Positions 8,172 to 16,579 of a stretch of 64,000 bases of DNA are shown here, piece after piece. The notes below the pieces were generated by a model. It had not been told where the DNA came from. It worked only from the letters and a program-made list of their open reading frames with translations, and made no database searches. The DNA comes from Sphingomonas qomolangmaensis (GTDB taxonomy: Bacteria > Pseudomonadota > Alphaproteobacteria > Sphingomonadales > Sphingomonadaceae): the NCBI RefSeq assembly GCF_024496245.1, contig NZ_CP101740.1:1859501-1923500 (forward strand). Reading direction: 5' to 3'. Position numbers and translations under genes: made by a program. Each line of letters begins with the position of its first letter. The stretch's first letter is position 1.

Positions 8172-9691
8172 ACCTGCTCGACCATCTGGTGATCGCGCCG
8201 GTCGTCATCCCCGCGATCGTCGCGCCGCTGACTTTGCTCGCGATGCGACGGCGGCGGCGGATCGGCGTCGCGCTGTCGCTCGCGGGCTGCATCGCGATGC
8301 TGGTCGCGGCGCTCGCATTATTCGGGATCGTCCAAGACGACGCGATCCGCGCCTATCCGCTGGGGGACTGGCCCGCGCCGTTCGGGATCGTGCTGGTGCT
8401 CGATCGGCTGGCGGCGACGATGCTGGTGCTCGCTGCCGCGCTGGCGCTGATCGTGATGATCCACGCGATCGTCACCGCGGTCGATCGGAAGGGGTGGCAT
8501 TTCCACCCGATGTTCCATTTCCAGCTGCTCGGGCTCAACGGCGCGTTCCTCACCGGCGACCTGTTCAACCTGTTCGTATTCTTCGAAGTGCTGCTGATCG
8601 CCTCCTACGGGCTGATGCTCCACGGCATGGGCGCCGCGCGGCTGAAGGCGGGCGTCGCCTATGTGGTCGTCAACATCGTCGGATCGGCGCTGTTCCTGAT
8701 CGCGCTCGGGCTGCTCTATGGCCTGACGGGCACGCTCAACATGGCCGATCTCGCGCGCAGCGTCGCCGCGCTCGGGCCCGAGGATCAGGGGCTGCTGCGG
8801 ATGGCGGGGCTGCTGCTGGTCGCGGTGTTCGCGCTGAAAGCCGCGATCGCGCCGCTCCATCTGTGGCTGCCGCGCACCTATGCCGCGACGACTCCCGTCG
8901 TCGCGGCGCTGTTCGCGATCATGACCAAGGTCGGGGTCTATGCGATGATCCGAGTCGTCCCGCTGATCTTCGGCGACGACGCCGGCGCCGCCGCCTGGGT
9001 GCCCGCGCCCTGGCTGCTGCCCGCCGCGGTCCTCACCGCGATCGTCGGCTTCGCCGGGGTGCTGGCGGCCCGCGCGATGCGCGAACAGGCGGCGTTCGCG
9101 ATCCTGGGGTCGACCGGGACGCTGCTGCTGGCGCTGTCGTGCTGGACCCAGGCGACCACCGCCGCCGCGGTCTATTACCTCGTCCATGCGGTGCTGGCGG
9201 GCGCGGCGTTGTTCCTGGTCGCCGACGTGACGCTTCGCCGGCGCGGCCAATATGGCGATGCCACCGTCGCCAGCCCGCGCTTCGCCGGCCAGCAGGCGGC
9301 GGGGCTGTTGTTTCTGGCTGCCACCATCGCCGCGGTCGGCCTGCCGCCGCTGTCGGGCTTCGTCGCCAAGCTCTTCATCCTGCAGACGACCTTCGATACC
9401 GCGCCGTGGCAGCTGATCTGGGCAACGGTGCTCGGCACCACCTTGATCGGCGTGATCGGCTTCGCACGCAGCGGCAGCGCGATCTTCTGGAAGGCCGCAC
9501 CCGATGGCGATCCGATCGCCTGCCCCCCGCGCGCGCGCGCCGAGTTCGTCGCGCCCGCCATGCTGGTGGCATTGCTCGCGCTGCTCACGATCGGCGCCGG
9601 CTGGGCCACCGCGCAATCGCAGGCGATCGCCGCGCAGGTGTTCGCGCCCGATCGCTATATCGCCGCGGTGCTGGCAGGGGGGCCACGATGA
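8168..9691 (+). CDS. mrpD: Mrp antiporter subunit D
   Basis: MrpD is a NuoN/NuoM-like polytopic subunit of the antiporter. The 507-aa product carries KAAIAPLHLWLPRTYAATTP with the conserved Lys and the HLWLP motif (about residues 224-243), followed by VVAALFAIMTKVGVYAM. About 13-14 hydrophobic segments are visible. ATG 8168 overlaps the mrpC stop. Confidence 0.95.
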   Translation: MNLLDHLVIAPVVIPAIVAPLTLLAMRRRRRIGVALSLAGCIAMLVAALALFGIVQDDAIRAYPLGDWPAPFGIVLVLDRLAATMLVLAAALALIVMIHAIVTAVDRKGWHFHPMFHFQLLGLNGAFLTGDLFNLFVFFEVLLIASYGLMLHGMGAARLKAGVAYVVVNIVGSALFLIALGLLYGLTGTLNMADLARSVAALGPEDQGLLRMAGLLLVAVFALKAAIAPLHLWLPRTYAATTPVVAALFAIMTKVGVYAMIRVVPLIFGDDAGAAAWVPAPWLLPAAVLTAIVGFAGVLAARAMREQAAFAILGSTGTLLLALSCWTQATTAAAVYYLVHAVLAGAALFLVADVTLRRRGQYGDATVASPRFAGQQAAGLLFLAATIAAVGLPPLSGFVAKLFILQTTFDTAPWQLIWATVLGTTLIGVIGFARSGSAIFWKAAPDGDPIACPPRARAEFVAPAMLVALLALLTIGAGWATAQSQAIAAQVFAPDRYIAAVLAGGPR

Positions 9692-10179
9692 TGAAACGCA
9701 TCCTGCCGCACCCCGCGCTGTCGGCGATGCTGCTGGTCGTCTGGCTGCTGATGGCCAACAGGGTCAGCGTCGGCGGTATCGTGCTGGGGGCATTGTTGGC
9801 GCTGGTGCTGCCTAAATTCACCGAGCCCTTCTGGCCCGATCGTCCGCGCGTTCGCTTCGGCCGCGCGCTGCTGGGGTATCTGGTGATCGTGCTCTACGAC
9901 ATTGTCGTCGCCAATTTCCACGTCGCGCGGCTGATCCTGTTCCGCCGCAACCGCGATCTTCGGTCACGATGGCTGGTCATTCCGGTCGACCTCACCACCC
10001 CCGAGGCGATCACCGTGCTCGCGGCGACGATCAGCCTCACCCCCGGCACCGTCAGCGCCGACGTGTCCGCCGATGGCGGCTATCTGCTGGTCCATGCGCT
10101 CGACGCACCCGATCCCGAGGCCGAGATCGCGCGGATCAAGACGCGCTACGAAGCCCCACTGCGAAGGATTTTCGCATGA
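9688..10179 (+). CDS. mrpE: Mrp antiporter subunit E
   Basis: The product is 163 aa with two or three N-terminal hydrophobic segments and a soluble C-terminal part. The segment ITVLAATISLTPGTVSAD (about 108-125) is the conserved MrpE signature. ATG 9688 gives an ATGA overlap with mrpD. A longer upstream frame is only an extension into mrpD. Confidence 0.93.
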   Translation: MMKRILPHPALSAMLLVVWLLMANRVSVGGIVLGALLALVLPKFTEPFWPDRPRVRFGRALLGYLVIVLYDIVVANFHVARLILFRRNRDLRSRWLVIPVDLTTPEAITVLAATISLTPGTVSADVSADGGYLLVHALDAPDPEAEIARIKTRYEAPLRRIFA

Positions 10180-10445
10180 TCGCCATCGCGCTCCAGGTCG
10201 CCGCGGGCGCGGTCGCGCTGTCGTTGCTCTTCAACGGCTATCGGCTGCTGAAGGGACCCGCGCTCGGCGACCGGATCGTCGCGCTCGACACGATGGTGAT
10301 CAACGTCATTGCGGTGATCGTACTGATCGGCATGATGGGCGACACCGCGACCTATTTCGAGGCGGCGCTGCTGCTGGCGATGGTCGGGTTCGTCAGCACC
10401 ATCGCCTATTGCAAGTTCCTTCTCCGCGGGGACATCATCGAATGA
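10176..10445 (+). CDS. mrpF: Mrp antiporter subunit F
   Basis: This 89-aa small membrane subunit contains LKGPALGDRIVALDTMVINV, the typical MrpF motif in which the conserved Asp residues are needed for transport in studied homologues. It overlaps mrpE and mrpG by 4 bp. Confidence 0.94.
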   Translation: MIAIALQVAAGAVALSLLFNGYRLLKGPALGDRIVALDTMVINVIAVIVLIGMMGDTATYFEAALLLAMVGFVSTIAYCKFLLRGDIIE

Positions 10446-10855
10446 ACGGCGTGATGGACATCGCGATCGCGGCGCTGATCCTGCTCGGCGGCGGCTTCGT
10501 GCTGATCGGCAGTTGGGGGCTGGTGCGCCTCCCCTCGACGATGGAGCGGCTGCACGGGCCGACCAAGGCGACGACGCTCGGGCTCGGCGCGCTGCTGCTG
10601 GCGTCGATGCTCTATTTCCAGGCGAAGCTCGGCATATGGTCGGTGCACGAAGTGCTGATCTCGCTGTTCCTGTTCATCACCGCGCCGATCTCGGCGAACA
10701 TGATCGCCAAGGTCCATCTCCACCGGTTGCGGATCGGCGCGATCACCGAGCCCGACAGCATCGCCGGCCCGCCGCCGCGCCCGGGCGAGGACGGCGCCTG
10801 GGCGACGTACGAGGCACCCGAGCAAAAGACCCAGGCCTCGACCGCCAACACCTGA
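10442..10855 (+). CDS. mrpG: Mrp antiporter subunit G
   Basis: The last gene of the Mrp operon encodes 137 aa. It has three membrane helices and the MrpG motif GLVRLPSTMERLHGPTKATT (about 27-46). The C-terminal tail of about 35 residues is Pro/Glu-rich and probably cytoplasmic. It ends 13 bp from the convergent SDR gene. Confidence 0.94.
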   Translation: MNGVMDIAIAALILLGGGFVLIGSWGLVRLPSTMERLHGPTKATTLGLGALLLASMLYFQAKLGIWSVHEVLISLFLFITAPISANMIAKVHLHRLRIGAITEPDSIAGPPPRPGEDGAWATYEAPEQKTQASTANT

Positions 10856-10868
10856 CGCCATCCTGCGA

Positions 10869-11864
10869 TCAGGCGGGCTGGCCGCCGCCGCCGGTCGATC
10901 CGAACACCTGGCCGGTCGAATAGCTGAGCGACGGATCCGCTGCCGCCACGAACAGCGCCGCGATTTCGGCGGGCTGGCCGGGACGTCCCATCGGGCTGGT
11001 CGATCCGAACGCCTGCAGCTTTTCCTGCGTCGCGCCGCCGCTCACCTGCAGCGGGGTCCAGAACGGCCCCGGCGCCACCGCGTTGACGCGGATGCCCTTC
11101 GACACCAATTGCTTGGCCATCGACTTGGTGAAGTTCAGCACCGCCGCGCGGGTAAGCGCATAATCGACCAGATCCTCCGACGGGTCCGACGCCTGTTCGG
11201 AAGAAGTGTTGACGATCACCGCGCCTGCGGTCATCCGCGCCACCGCCGCCTTGGTGAGCCAGAACGGCGCATAGACGTTGGTCTTCATCGTCGCGTCGAA
11301 ATCGGCGCTGCTGATGTCGGCGATCGCGGGCTTGGTCTGCTGCCGCGCGGCGTTGTTGACCAGGATGTCGAGCCCGCCAAGCTCGCGCGCCGCCTGCTCG
11401 ACCAGCTTGCGGCAAAAGCCTTCGTCGCGAAGGTCGCCGGGGATCGCCACCGCGCGGCGGCCCTCGGCGCGGATCAGCGCGATCACTTCGCGTGCATCGG
11501 GCTCTTCGGCGGGCAGATAGTTGATCGCGACGTCGGCGCCTTCACGCGCATAGGCGATCGCCGCCGCACGACCGATGCCGCTGTCACCACCGGTGATCAG
11601 CGCGCGCTTGCCGGTGAGCTTGCCCGATCCCTTGTAGCTCGTCTCGCCATGATCGGGGCGCGGCGTCATCTTCGACGCGAGCCCGGGCCAGGGCTGGCGC
11701 TGCGGCGGGAAAGGCGGCTTGGGATAGGCGGCCGCGGCGGGCGTCGTCGGCGCGCCGACAGCGTTCGCGGCTTCCTGTGCAAGCGCTGGCGAAGCGCCGG
11801 CAGCAGCCGTGGCGAGTCCTGCGCCGACCACGAAGGTGCGGCGCGAAGTGTCGATGTCTGACAT
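10869..11864 (-). CDS. Tat-exported SDR family oxidoreductase with altered active site
   Basis: This 331-aa short-chain dehydrogenase is related to the general-stress YdaD/GSP39 group. Residues 1-30 look like a Tat signal (TSRRTFVVGAG, then an Ala-rich stretch). A Pro-rich linker follows, then the Rossmann motif TGGDSGIG (91-98) and NNAARQQ. The active site reads YALTR (Tyr235...Arg239) where the family has YxxxK, so the catalytic Lys is replaced by Arg (codon CGC). The PG motif and the substrate loop are intact. ATG 11864 begins the signal; the frame could extend 15 codons upstream. A candidate stress promoter lies upstream. Substrate unknown. Confidence 0.88.
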   Translation of the reverse strand: MSDIDTSRRTFVVGAGLATAAAGASPALAQEAANAVGAPTTPAAAAYPKPPFPPQRQPWPGLASKMTPRPDHGETSYKGSGKLTGKRALITGGDSGIGRAAAIAYAREGADVAINYLPAEEPDAREVIALIRAEGRRAVAIPGDLRDEGFCRKLVEQAARELGGLDILVNNAARQQTKPAIADISSADFDATMKTNVYAPFWLTKAAVARMTAGAVIVNTSSEQASDPSEDLVDYALTRAAVLNFTKSMAKQLVSKGIRVNAVAPGPFWTPLQVSGGATQEKLQAFGSTSPMGRPGQPAEIAALFVAAADPSLSYSTGQVFGSTGGGGQPA

Positions 11865-11894
11865 GATAACCTTTGCGATCGAGGATGCCAACTC

Positions 11895-11919
11895 AACCGC
11901 CCGGGACAATGCGAGTTCC
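11895..11919 (-). promoter_or_regulatory. Near-match to EcfG stress promoter before the SDR gene
   Basis: On the minus strand GGAAC (11919-11915) is followed after 16 bp by GGTT (11898-11895). The alphaproteobacterial EcfG consensus is GGAAC-N16/17-CGTT, so the -35 is exact and the -10 has one mismatch. The position, 31-55 bp before the start codon, is suitable. Confidence 0.35.
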
Positions 11920-11952
11920 TACCTAATGCACTGATCCCGGTTAAGCTTTGCC

Positions 11953-13047
11953 TCAAACCTTCAGCGCGCTGCCGTCCGATCCTACCGGTGCCTGCGCATC
12001 CTGGCCGGGGTTCGCCCGGTTCCAGCGCACCGAGCGCCACAGCGCGGTGACGATCAGCACCGCGCCGATCAGCCCGGTGATCGTCTCGGGGATATGATAG
12101 CGCGCCGACAGCAGCATGATCGCCGCCAGCGCGAGGATCGCCCAGAACGCGCCGTGCTCGAGATAGCGATATTGCGCCAGCGTGCCCTTTTCGACGAGCA
12201 TGATCGTCATCGATCGCACGAACATCGCACCGATGCCCAGGCCGAGCGCGATGATGAAGATGTTGTTGGTCAGCGCGAACGCACCGATCACGCCGTCGAA
12301 CGAGAAGGACGAATCGAGCAATTCGAGGTACAGGAAGCTCGCAAAGCCCGAGCGCGCCACCACCCCGGTGACATTCCCTGCGGAGTCGACCGCTTCGGGG
12401 GCTTCGAGCAACGAGTTGACCGCTTCGACCGCGATATAGGCGAGCAACCCGAAGATGCCGGCGACGATGAACGAAAACCCATCGGCGGGCTCGAGCAGCG
12501 TCGAGATGCCGTACAGCGCCATCAGGAGGATCGCGATCGCCACCGCGTCGATCGATGCCAGCTTGATAAGTTGGCGCTCAATCACCTCGATCCAGTGGAC
12601 TTCCTTGTTGCTGTCGAAGAAGAAGTTCAGCCCGACCATGCCCAGGAAAGCGCCGCCGAAGCCGGCGATGCCGATATGCGCATCGGTGATGATCCGCTGA
12701 TATTGATCGGGATCGCTCGCCGCCAGCCGAATCGCCTCGATCGGCCCGAGCGACGCCGCGATCGCGACGATCGCGACCGGGAAGACGATCCGCATGCCGA
12801 ACACCGCGATGAGGATGCCCCAGGTCAGGAAGCGCCGCCGCCAGATCTCGTCCATGTCCTTGAGGACCGAGGCGTTGACGACCGCATTGTCGAACGACAG
12901 CGACACTTCGAGCACGCCGAGCACCACGACGATCCAGAGCACGCCAAGCGTGCCGACGACGGTGCCGGTCATGCCCCAGCCGAGCCACGCCCCCAGCGCG
13001 ACGCAAATCGCGGTAAACAGCAGCGAACCTTTGAAGTAGTGGAACAT
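11953..13047 (-). CDS. DUF475 family integral membrane protein (TerC-related)
   Basis: The 364-aa product has about nine membrane helices. It carries the DUF475 features LGVLEVSLSFDNAVVNASVL (about 43-62) and LELLDSSFSFDGVIGAFAL (about 242-260), two copies of an acidic SFD motif like that of TerC metal transporters. TerC relatives export metals such as manganese, and a metal-related role here is inference. The ATG at 13045-13047 lies 17 nt after a candidate structured leader. The gene is monocistronic. Confidence 0.88.
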   Translation of the reverse strand: MFHYFKGSLLFTAICVALGAWLGWGMTGTVVGTLGVLWIVVVLGVLEVSLSFDNAVVNASVLKDMDEIWRRRFLTWGILIAVFGMRIVFPVAIVAIAASLGPIEAIRLAASDPDQYQRIITDAHIGIAGFGGAFLGMVGLNFFFDSNKEVHWIEVIERQLIKLASIDAVAIAILLMALYGISTLLEPADGFSFIVAGIFGLLAYIAVEAVNSLLEAPEAVDSAGNVTGVVARSGFASFLYLELLDSSFSFDGVIGAFALTNNIFIIALGLGIGAMFVRSMTIMLVEKGTLAQYRYLEHGAFWAILALAAIMLLSARYHIPETITGLIGAVLIVTALWRSVRWNRANPGQDAQAPVGSDGSALKV

Positions 13048-13063
13048 CGGTGGTGTCTAATCC

Positions 13064-13129
13064 TTGCATCCGGCGGTCGAGTGCAGCCGCACCCCCAAGG
13101 GGTTGCCGGGTGTCGGCGCGGTGATGCAA
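13064..13129 (-). promoter_or_regulatory. Possible structured RNA leader of the DUF475 gene
   Basis: In the minus-strand transcript TTGCATC (13129-13123) and GATGCAA (13070-13064) form a perfect 7-bp closing stem. Inside, GCCG-a-CACCC (13117-13108) pairs with GGGTGCGGC (13094-13086), a 9-bp stem with one bulged A. The element ends 17 nt before the start codon, with an AGGA at its edge. It does not contain the GGGGAGUA core of yybP-ykoY manganese riboswitches as I remember it. Confidence 0.4.
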
Positions 13130-13350
13130 CGTTCCGCTAGGTCAAAAGACGCCTTCGTGGATGTCGATGAAGATCGCAAGCCGCTTGATGGGCTGGATTG
13201 GGGCGCGATCGCCGTGGATCGACTCCGCGCTTTCGTCCCCTCCCCCTGGCAGGGGATGACCTTCTGTTGCGTTAACCGTTAAGCGTGTCGTGTTGGGACG
13301 GGGTAGTTTCGGGGCGCGAAGGCCGATCCATTTTCGGCTATGCCGACTGC
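13130..13350. other. Intergenic region between DUF475 and hydrolase genes
   Basis: This 220-bp divergent spacer must hold promoters for both genes. A small CCCCTCCCCCTGGCAGGGG hairpin-like stretch (about 13238-13256) and TTAACCGTTAAG (13271-13282) are visible. I see no convincing coding sequence. Confidence 0.5.
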
Positions 13351-14337
13351 ATGCTTTGGTCGATTCACTCCCGCCGGATGCGCAAGGCGATTGCTGCCGG
13401 TACGCTGGTGCTCGCGCTGGCGGGGTTTACCGCGCATGCGGCGATCGCCAGCATCGAGCAGATCGAGGCGGCGGCGCTGCCGCCGGCGCCGGGACTTGAA
13501 GATGACGCGGGCGAGCATTTTCCGGGGGCCGCGCTGCTGACCGCGCTCGACGACGATGCCGCGCCCGCCGCCGGCACCACGGGCACGATCGCGCTGCCTG
13601 ACCGGCCGGTGCCCGCCAACGCAACTACCACCGCTGGCGCGACGATCCCCGCCGCCCCGCCCTTCCGACTGCGCGGATCGGGCGCCGACCAGTCGCGTGC
13701 GCTGCAATGCCTGACGACCGCGATCTATTATGAAGCCGCCAGCGAGCCCGATGCCGGGCAGCGCGCCGTCGCGCAGGTGGTGCTCAACCGCGTGCGCCAT
13801 CCCGTCTTCCCTTCGACAGTGTGCGGCGTGGTGTTCCAGGGGTCGGACAAGCGCGTCTGTCAGTTCAGCTTCGCGTGCGACGGGGCGATGGCGCGGGTGC
13901 CGGCGCGCGTCGCATGGGACCGTGCGCAGCGTGTCGCAGCGTCGGCGCTCAACGGATCGGTGTTCGCGCCGGTGGGGATGGCGACGCATTACCACACCTA
14001 TGCGGTGACGCCGTCGTGGAACCGCAGCCTGGTAATGACCGGGGTCGAGGGCGCGCATTTCTTCCATCGCTGGAAGGGCTATTGGGGGACGCCGGCGGCG
14101 TTTCGCGACCGGTATTTCGGCGGCGAGCCGACGCCGGGACCGCTGCGCAAGCTTGCCGCGGCGGCGCCGGTGATGGCGCAGGTGGCCCCGGTGGTTGCGC
14201 CGGTGGCGATCAAGGCCGCGGCGGCCGCGACAGCAACGCAGATCCAGCCGACCTATGCCGAGAGTGGCACCGTGGTCGCCGCCGCCGACTCGCAGATCCT
14301 CGACCGGTGGAAGGATTCGGGCCAGCCGATCCGCTGA
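13351..14337 (+). CDS. Cell wall hydrolase (SleB/Hydrolase_2 family)
   Basis: This 328-aa exported protein has a hydrophobic signal region at about residues 10-32 (KAIAAGTLVLALAGFTAHAA). The catalytic domain lies at about 115-240, with ALQCLTTAIYYEAASEP containing the putative catalytic Glu, VVLNRVRHP, and a CxFSFxCDG segment typical of SleB-type lytic enzymes acting on peptidoglycan. The C-terminal 80 residues are Ala/Val-rich and low complexity. ATG 13351 is chosen because it directly precedes the signal; ATG 13378 is an alternative and upstream frames lack support. Confidence 0.85.
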   Translation: MLWSIHSRRMRKAIAAGTLVLALAGFTAHAAIASIEQIEAAALPPAPGLEDDAGEHFPGAALLTALDDDAAPAAGTTGTIALPDRPVPANATTTAGATIPAAPPFRLRGSGADQSRALQCLTTAIYYEAASEPDAGQRAVAQVVLNRVRHPVFPSTVCGVVFQGSDKRVCQFSFACDGAMARVPARVAWDRAQRVAASALNGSVFAPVGMATHYHTYAVTPSWNRSLVMTGVEGAHFFHRWKGYWGTPAAFRDRYFGGEPTPGPLRKLAAAAPVMAQVAPVVAPVAIKAAAAATATQIQPTYAESGTVVAAADSQILDRWKDSGQPIR

Positions 14338-14379
14338 CCCGATCCCCCTCCCGAATCGGGGAGGGGGCCGGAGCCACGA

Positions 14380-14709
14380 TCAGCGGCGACCCTGGCGGTC
14401 GTTCTTCTGGGTGCGAACCCGCTGCGACAGGGCGTCGAAGCGGCGATCGAGGTCGCGACGCTCGGCCTGGGTTAGCCCACCGCCCGAACGACGATATTGC
14501 TGCTCGAGTCCATTCAGGTTGCGGAACTGGGTGCGCAGCCGCGTGGCTTCGGGGCGGGTGAGCGCGCCGTTGCGGATGCCGGTGTTGAGCCGCTGTTCGA
14601 TATTCGCCTGGCGCGAATTGATGTTCTGCCACTGCTGGGCGCTTGCGGTGGCGGGCAGCGCGGAAACGGCGATGCCGAGGCCGGCGATCATGAGGGCAAT
14701 TTTCTTCAT
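14380..14709 (-). CDS. Small periplasmic protein of unknown function
   Basis: The product is 109 aa with a signal peptide (MKKIALMIAGLGIAVSALPATASA). The mature part is a highly charged helix-rich region with repeated RxxLxxQ/RxR patterns (NIEQRLNTGIRNGALTRPEA), likely coiled coil. The ribosome site AAGGAG fits either ATG 14709 or GTG 14712. Similar small exported proteins are common in sphingomonads. Function unknown. Confidence 0.75.
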   Translation of the reverse strand: MKKIALMIAGLGIAVSALPATASAQQWQNINSRQANIEQRLNTGIRNGALTRPEATRLRTQFRNLNGLEQQYRRSGGGLTQAERRDLDRRFDALSQRVRTQKNDRQGRR

Positions 14710-14846
14710 CACGCTTCACTCCTTGGGTGGCGCCCCTTGCGGGGTCGAACCAACATATGGTCGCCCTTTGTCGCGCCCGATTGGCACGAAAGGCGGTTTT
14801 GTGTCGCGAATTGTGGCAAGAGCGAGCGGATGGTTCAGGGAATGCG

Positions 14847-15140
14847 ATGAGGCGCGAAGAACTCGAGGCGGAATGGCTGACGCTGACGCGCGAGACGCTG
14901 CCACAGGCGGCGGCGGCGCGCGGCTGGCCGATCGCGCGCGACCATTGCTTCCAGCGCGTGCTGCTCGATGCCGCGACGGGGGGATGCTGGTATGATGCGA
15001 TCCCCGGTCGCCCCGCCTATCGCCACGCCGCGCCCGAAATGCTCGCCGGCGCAATCGGCTTGGGGCGGGCGGTGCTAGCCGGTAGCGAGGATGTGGCCGC
15101 GCTGAACCTCCAGTCGCTTCGCTGGCGCGGCAAGCGGTGA
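14847..15140 (+). CDS. Conserved small protein of unknown function
   Basis: The product is 97 aa. It starts MRREELEAEWLTLTRETLP and contains HCFQRVLLDAATGGCWYDAI with two cysteines and an aromatic cluster, then ALGRAVLAGSEDVAALN-like helices. I believe related proteins in sphingomonads are sometimes labelled acetyltransferases, but I see no GNAT motif. Its stop overlaps the next start as GTGA, so it is translationally coupled to the amino-acid permease. Confidence 0.75.
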   Translation: MRREELEAEWLTLTRETLPQAAAARGWPIARDHCFQRVLLDAATGGCWYDAIPGRPAYRHAAPEMLAGAIGLGRAVLAGSEDVAALNLQSLRWRGKR

Positions 15141-16579
15141 CCGCTCGCGCGAAACCGCCCGGCGGCGACCCGTTCGTCGGGGATGCCAAGACCGCCATGT
15201 CCGGGGGCAACGATGCCGATGCTTTCGTGACCGACCGACCGCAATTCCACCAGCCGCTGGGCGCGCCGCGCCGGACGCTCGGCAATTTCGACGTGCTGGC
15301 GCTGACCGTCGGGATCGTCATCGGCGCAGGTATCTTCCGCACGCCTGCGCTGGTCGCCGGGGTCGCGGGCAGCGCCGAGATGCTGATCGCGGTGTGGGTG
15401 GCGGGCGGGCTGCTCTCGATCGTCGGCGCGCTTTGCTATGCCGAATTGGCGGCGGCGTTTCCCAATGTCGGGGGCGATTATCATTTCCTCGGGCGGGCCT
15501 ATGGCGAGCGGCTGGCGTTTCTGTACGCCTGGGCGCGGCTGTCGGTGATCCAGACCGGGTCGCTCGCGCTGCTCGCCTATGTCTGCGGTGATTATCTGCA
15601 GGCGATCGTGCCGCTGGGGGCACTAGGCTCGACGATCTGGGCGGCGCTCGCGGTGATCCTGATCAGCGCGCTCAACCGCGCGGGGGTGCGCGAAGGCGCG
15701 GCGGCGCAGCGCTGGCTGACGATCGCTGAGGTCGCGGGGCTGGCGCTGCTGATCGTCGCGGGCTTCCTGGTGTCGCCCGCCGAGGCCCGCCCCGCGCCGG
15801 TGACCGACGACAGCGCATTGGGGCTGATGCTGGTGTTCGTGCTGCTAACCTATGGCGGGTGGAGCGAGGCGGTGTACGTCTCGGCCGAGATGAAGGACGC
15901 GCCGCGGCGGATGGCGCCGATCATGGCGGCGGGGCTGGCGCTGGTGACATTGCTGTATGTATTGGCGAACCTGTCGTTCCTGAATGCGCTGGGGCTGGCG
16001 GGGATGGCCGAGAGCGATGCGGTGGCGGCTGAGGTCGCGCGGCTGGCGCTGGGCGATGGCGGCGCGGCGGTGATCGCGCTGGCGGTGGCGATCGCCGCGC
16101 TCACCTCGGCGAATGCGACCGCGATCACCGGCGCGCGGACGACCTGCGCGATCGGGCGGCGCTTCCCCGCGCTGTCGTGGCTGGGGCGCTGGGACGAGCG
16201 GCGCGACACGCCGGGCAATGCGATGATCGCGCAGGCGGCGGTGGCGCTGGTGCTGGTGCTCGCGGGCGCCTTCGCGCGCGACGGGTTCCGGCTGATCGTC
16301 GAATATACCGCGCCGGTATTCTGGTTCTTCCTGCTGCTCACCGGCGTGGCGCTATTCGTGCTGCGGCGCCGCATGCCCGATCTCGCGCGGCCCTATCGCG
16401 TGCCCTTCTACCCGCTGCTGCCTGCGGTCTTCTGCGCGACCACCGCGTACCTGCTCTATTCGAGCGTCGCCTATACCGGCTGGGGCGCGCTCGCTGGCAT
16501 CGGCGTGCTCGCGGTGGGCGGCGTGTTTCTGCTCTTCCTCACCCCCGTCCCCGATGAAGCTATGGAGGCATTGCCATGA
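15137..16579 (+). CDS. APC family amino acid permease
   Basis: This 480-aa transporter has about 12 membrane helices. A hydrophilic N-terminal 45 residues precede the APC signature FDVLALTVGIVIGAGIFRTP (helix 1 with the unwound GAGIFR segment that binds the amino-acid backbone). LTYGGWSEAVYVSAEMKDAPR is the helix 6 region. GTG 15137 overlaps the upstream stop, and its own stop overlaps the next gene as ATGA. The substrate is unknown. Confidence 0.88.
   Translation: MTARAKPPGGDPFVGDAKTAMSGGNDADAFVTDRPQFHQPLGAPRRTLGNFDVLALTVGIVIGAGIFRTPALVAGVAGSAEMLIAVWVAGGLLSIVGALCYAELAAAFPNVGGDYHFLGRAYGERLAFLYAWARLSVIQTGSLALLAYVCGDYLQAIVPLGALGSTIWAALAVILISALNRAGVREGAAAQRWLTIAEVAGLALLIVAGFLVSPAEARPAPVTDDSALGLMLVFVLLTYGGWSEAVYVSAEMKDAPRRMAPIMAAGLALVTLLYVLANLSFLNALGLAGMAESDAVAAEVARLALGDGGAAVIALAVAIAALTSANATAITGARTTCAIGRRFPALSWLGRWDERRDTPGNAMIAQAAVALVLVLAGAFARDGFRLIVEYTAPVFWFFLLLTGVALFVLRRRMPDLARPYRVPFYPLLPAVFCATTAYLLYSSVAYTGWGALAGIGVLAVGGVFLLFLTPVPDEAMEALP

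Noticed and set aside
13064..13282. 72-aa plus-strand frame between the DUF475 and hydrolase genes
   Set aside because: No ribosome site or family features, and it covers the possible RNA leader.
13271..13282. TTAACCGTTAAG as a CtrA binding site
   Set aside because: The spacing of the two TTAA halves is 3 bp, not the 7 bp of the CtrA consensus.
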